NCBI RefSeq assembly: GCF_002939885.1 | Contig: NZ_MDED01000003.1 | Span: forward strand, 1 to 64,000 | Origin: Xanthomonas cucurbitae | GTDB taxonomy: Bacteria; Pseudomonadota; Gammaproteobacteria; Xanthomonadales; Xanthomonadaceae | DNA: 64,000 bases | Direction: 5' to 3' | Shown: positions 63,973-64,000 of the stretch, in pieces | Layout of the letters: each line of letters begins with the position of its first letter | Position numbering within the stretch: position 1 is the stretch's first letter | Made by a program: the position numbers and the translations under genes | The notes under the pieces: generated by a model | Database searches by the model: none | What the model was told of the DNA's origin: nothing | The model's input: only the letters and a program-made list of their open reading frames with translations

Positions 63973-64000
63973 GTATTGACATCCAATTGTGCGATGACGG
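63969..64000 (-). CDS. rnc: Ribonuclease III C-terminus (partial)
   Basis: Only the last ten codons or so are in the window, encoding VIAQLDVNT and a stop that overlaps the era GTG. The sequence agrees with an RNase III C-terminus (double-stranded RNA-binding domain end), and rnc directly upstream of era is the standard order. The call relies on this order and the short tail. Confidence 0.75.
   Translation of the reverse strand, partial: VIAQLDVNT

Overview
The window looks like a chromosomal segment of a Xanthomonas-type gammaproteobacterium. This rests on the uniformly high GC content, the dense gene packing with many 1-4 base start/stop overlaps, the gene families present, and intergenic repeats of a GGGAATCG/GGATTGGG type. 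Genus is inferred from pattern recognition, not from a search. I see no rRNA, tRNA, CRISPR array, integrase or intact insertion sequence. Apart from one decayed transposase relic (about 52675-52850) the region looks like core genome.

Layout. 1-10.7 kb: an outer-membrane alginate-export type barrel, a DUF502 membrane protein coupled to a YhhQ queuosine-precursor transporter, a DUF885 metallopeptidase-like protein, a DUF2147 protein, metG, a HAD phosphatase, a stand-alone RnfB-like ferredoxin and a secreted protein of unknown function. 10.8-19.9 kb: a small membrane protein, an ECF sigma factor with an RskA-type anti-sigma factor, then a tightly coupled membrane-lipid cluster (acyl desaturase, FAD oxidoreductase, DUF1365, cyclopropane synthase, DUF2878, DUF1295, second CFA-like methyltransferase). 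19.9-25.9 kb: RidA with a DUF998-like membrane protein, then convergent mprF and acvB/virJ-family genes, which in other bacteria make and hydrolyse lysyl-phosphatidylglycerol. 25.7-38.3 kb: mostly small housekeeping and stress genes (HD-like hydrolase, ThpR, DUF2383, MFS, old yellow enzyme, YjdM, SlyD-like FKBP, YegD-like Hsp70, MscS, DksA-like, DUF2789, DUF1328, YgjP-like peptidase, leucine dehydrogenase). 38.3-46.4 kb: a lipobox-bearing S8 autotransporter, a thiolase, two alanine-rich lipoproteins, a CHASE3-GAF-GGDEF protein, and a bactofilin with a zinc-ribbon partner. 46.6-52.6 kb: the ligase-associated DNA repair cluster (beta-CASP exonuclease, ATP-dependent ligase, Lhr-type helicase, PdeM phosphoesterase) with an extra Arg-rich 77-codon ORF between exonuclease and ligase. 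52.6-64 kb: a cold-shock gene, purine salvage genes (MTI phosphorylase, hpt) with nagZ, an FeS-type photolyase, a flavin oxidoreductase, a DsbA/FrnE protein, a CYTH protein, rlmD, a REC-Hpt regulator, recO, era and the last codons of rnc.

How the parts relate. The sigma/anti-sigma pair next to the desaturase-FAD-DUF1365-CFA-DUF2878-DUF1295-CFA cluster suggests a stress-responsive phospholipid acyl-chain modification system. The mprF/acvB pair acts on lipid head groups, so the 11-26 kb part is rich in envelope remodelling. The FeS photolyase and FAD oxidoreductase at 55.7-58.5 kb belong to families that elsewhere are linked to photo-oxidative stress clusters, but here they sit about 36 kb away.

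The most unusual sequence features are the in-frame 18-unit hexanucleotide repeat in the DUF1365 gene, the inverted GGGAATCG/GGATTGGG elements in at least four intergenic gaps (one supplying the C-terminus of a CYTH protein, and similar words inside the metG linker), and two small genes shorter than 60 codons (28131-28304 and 36027-36200) that ordinary length cut-offs miss.
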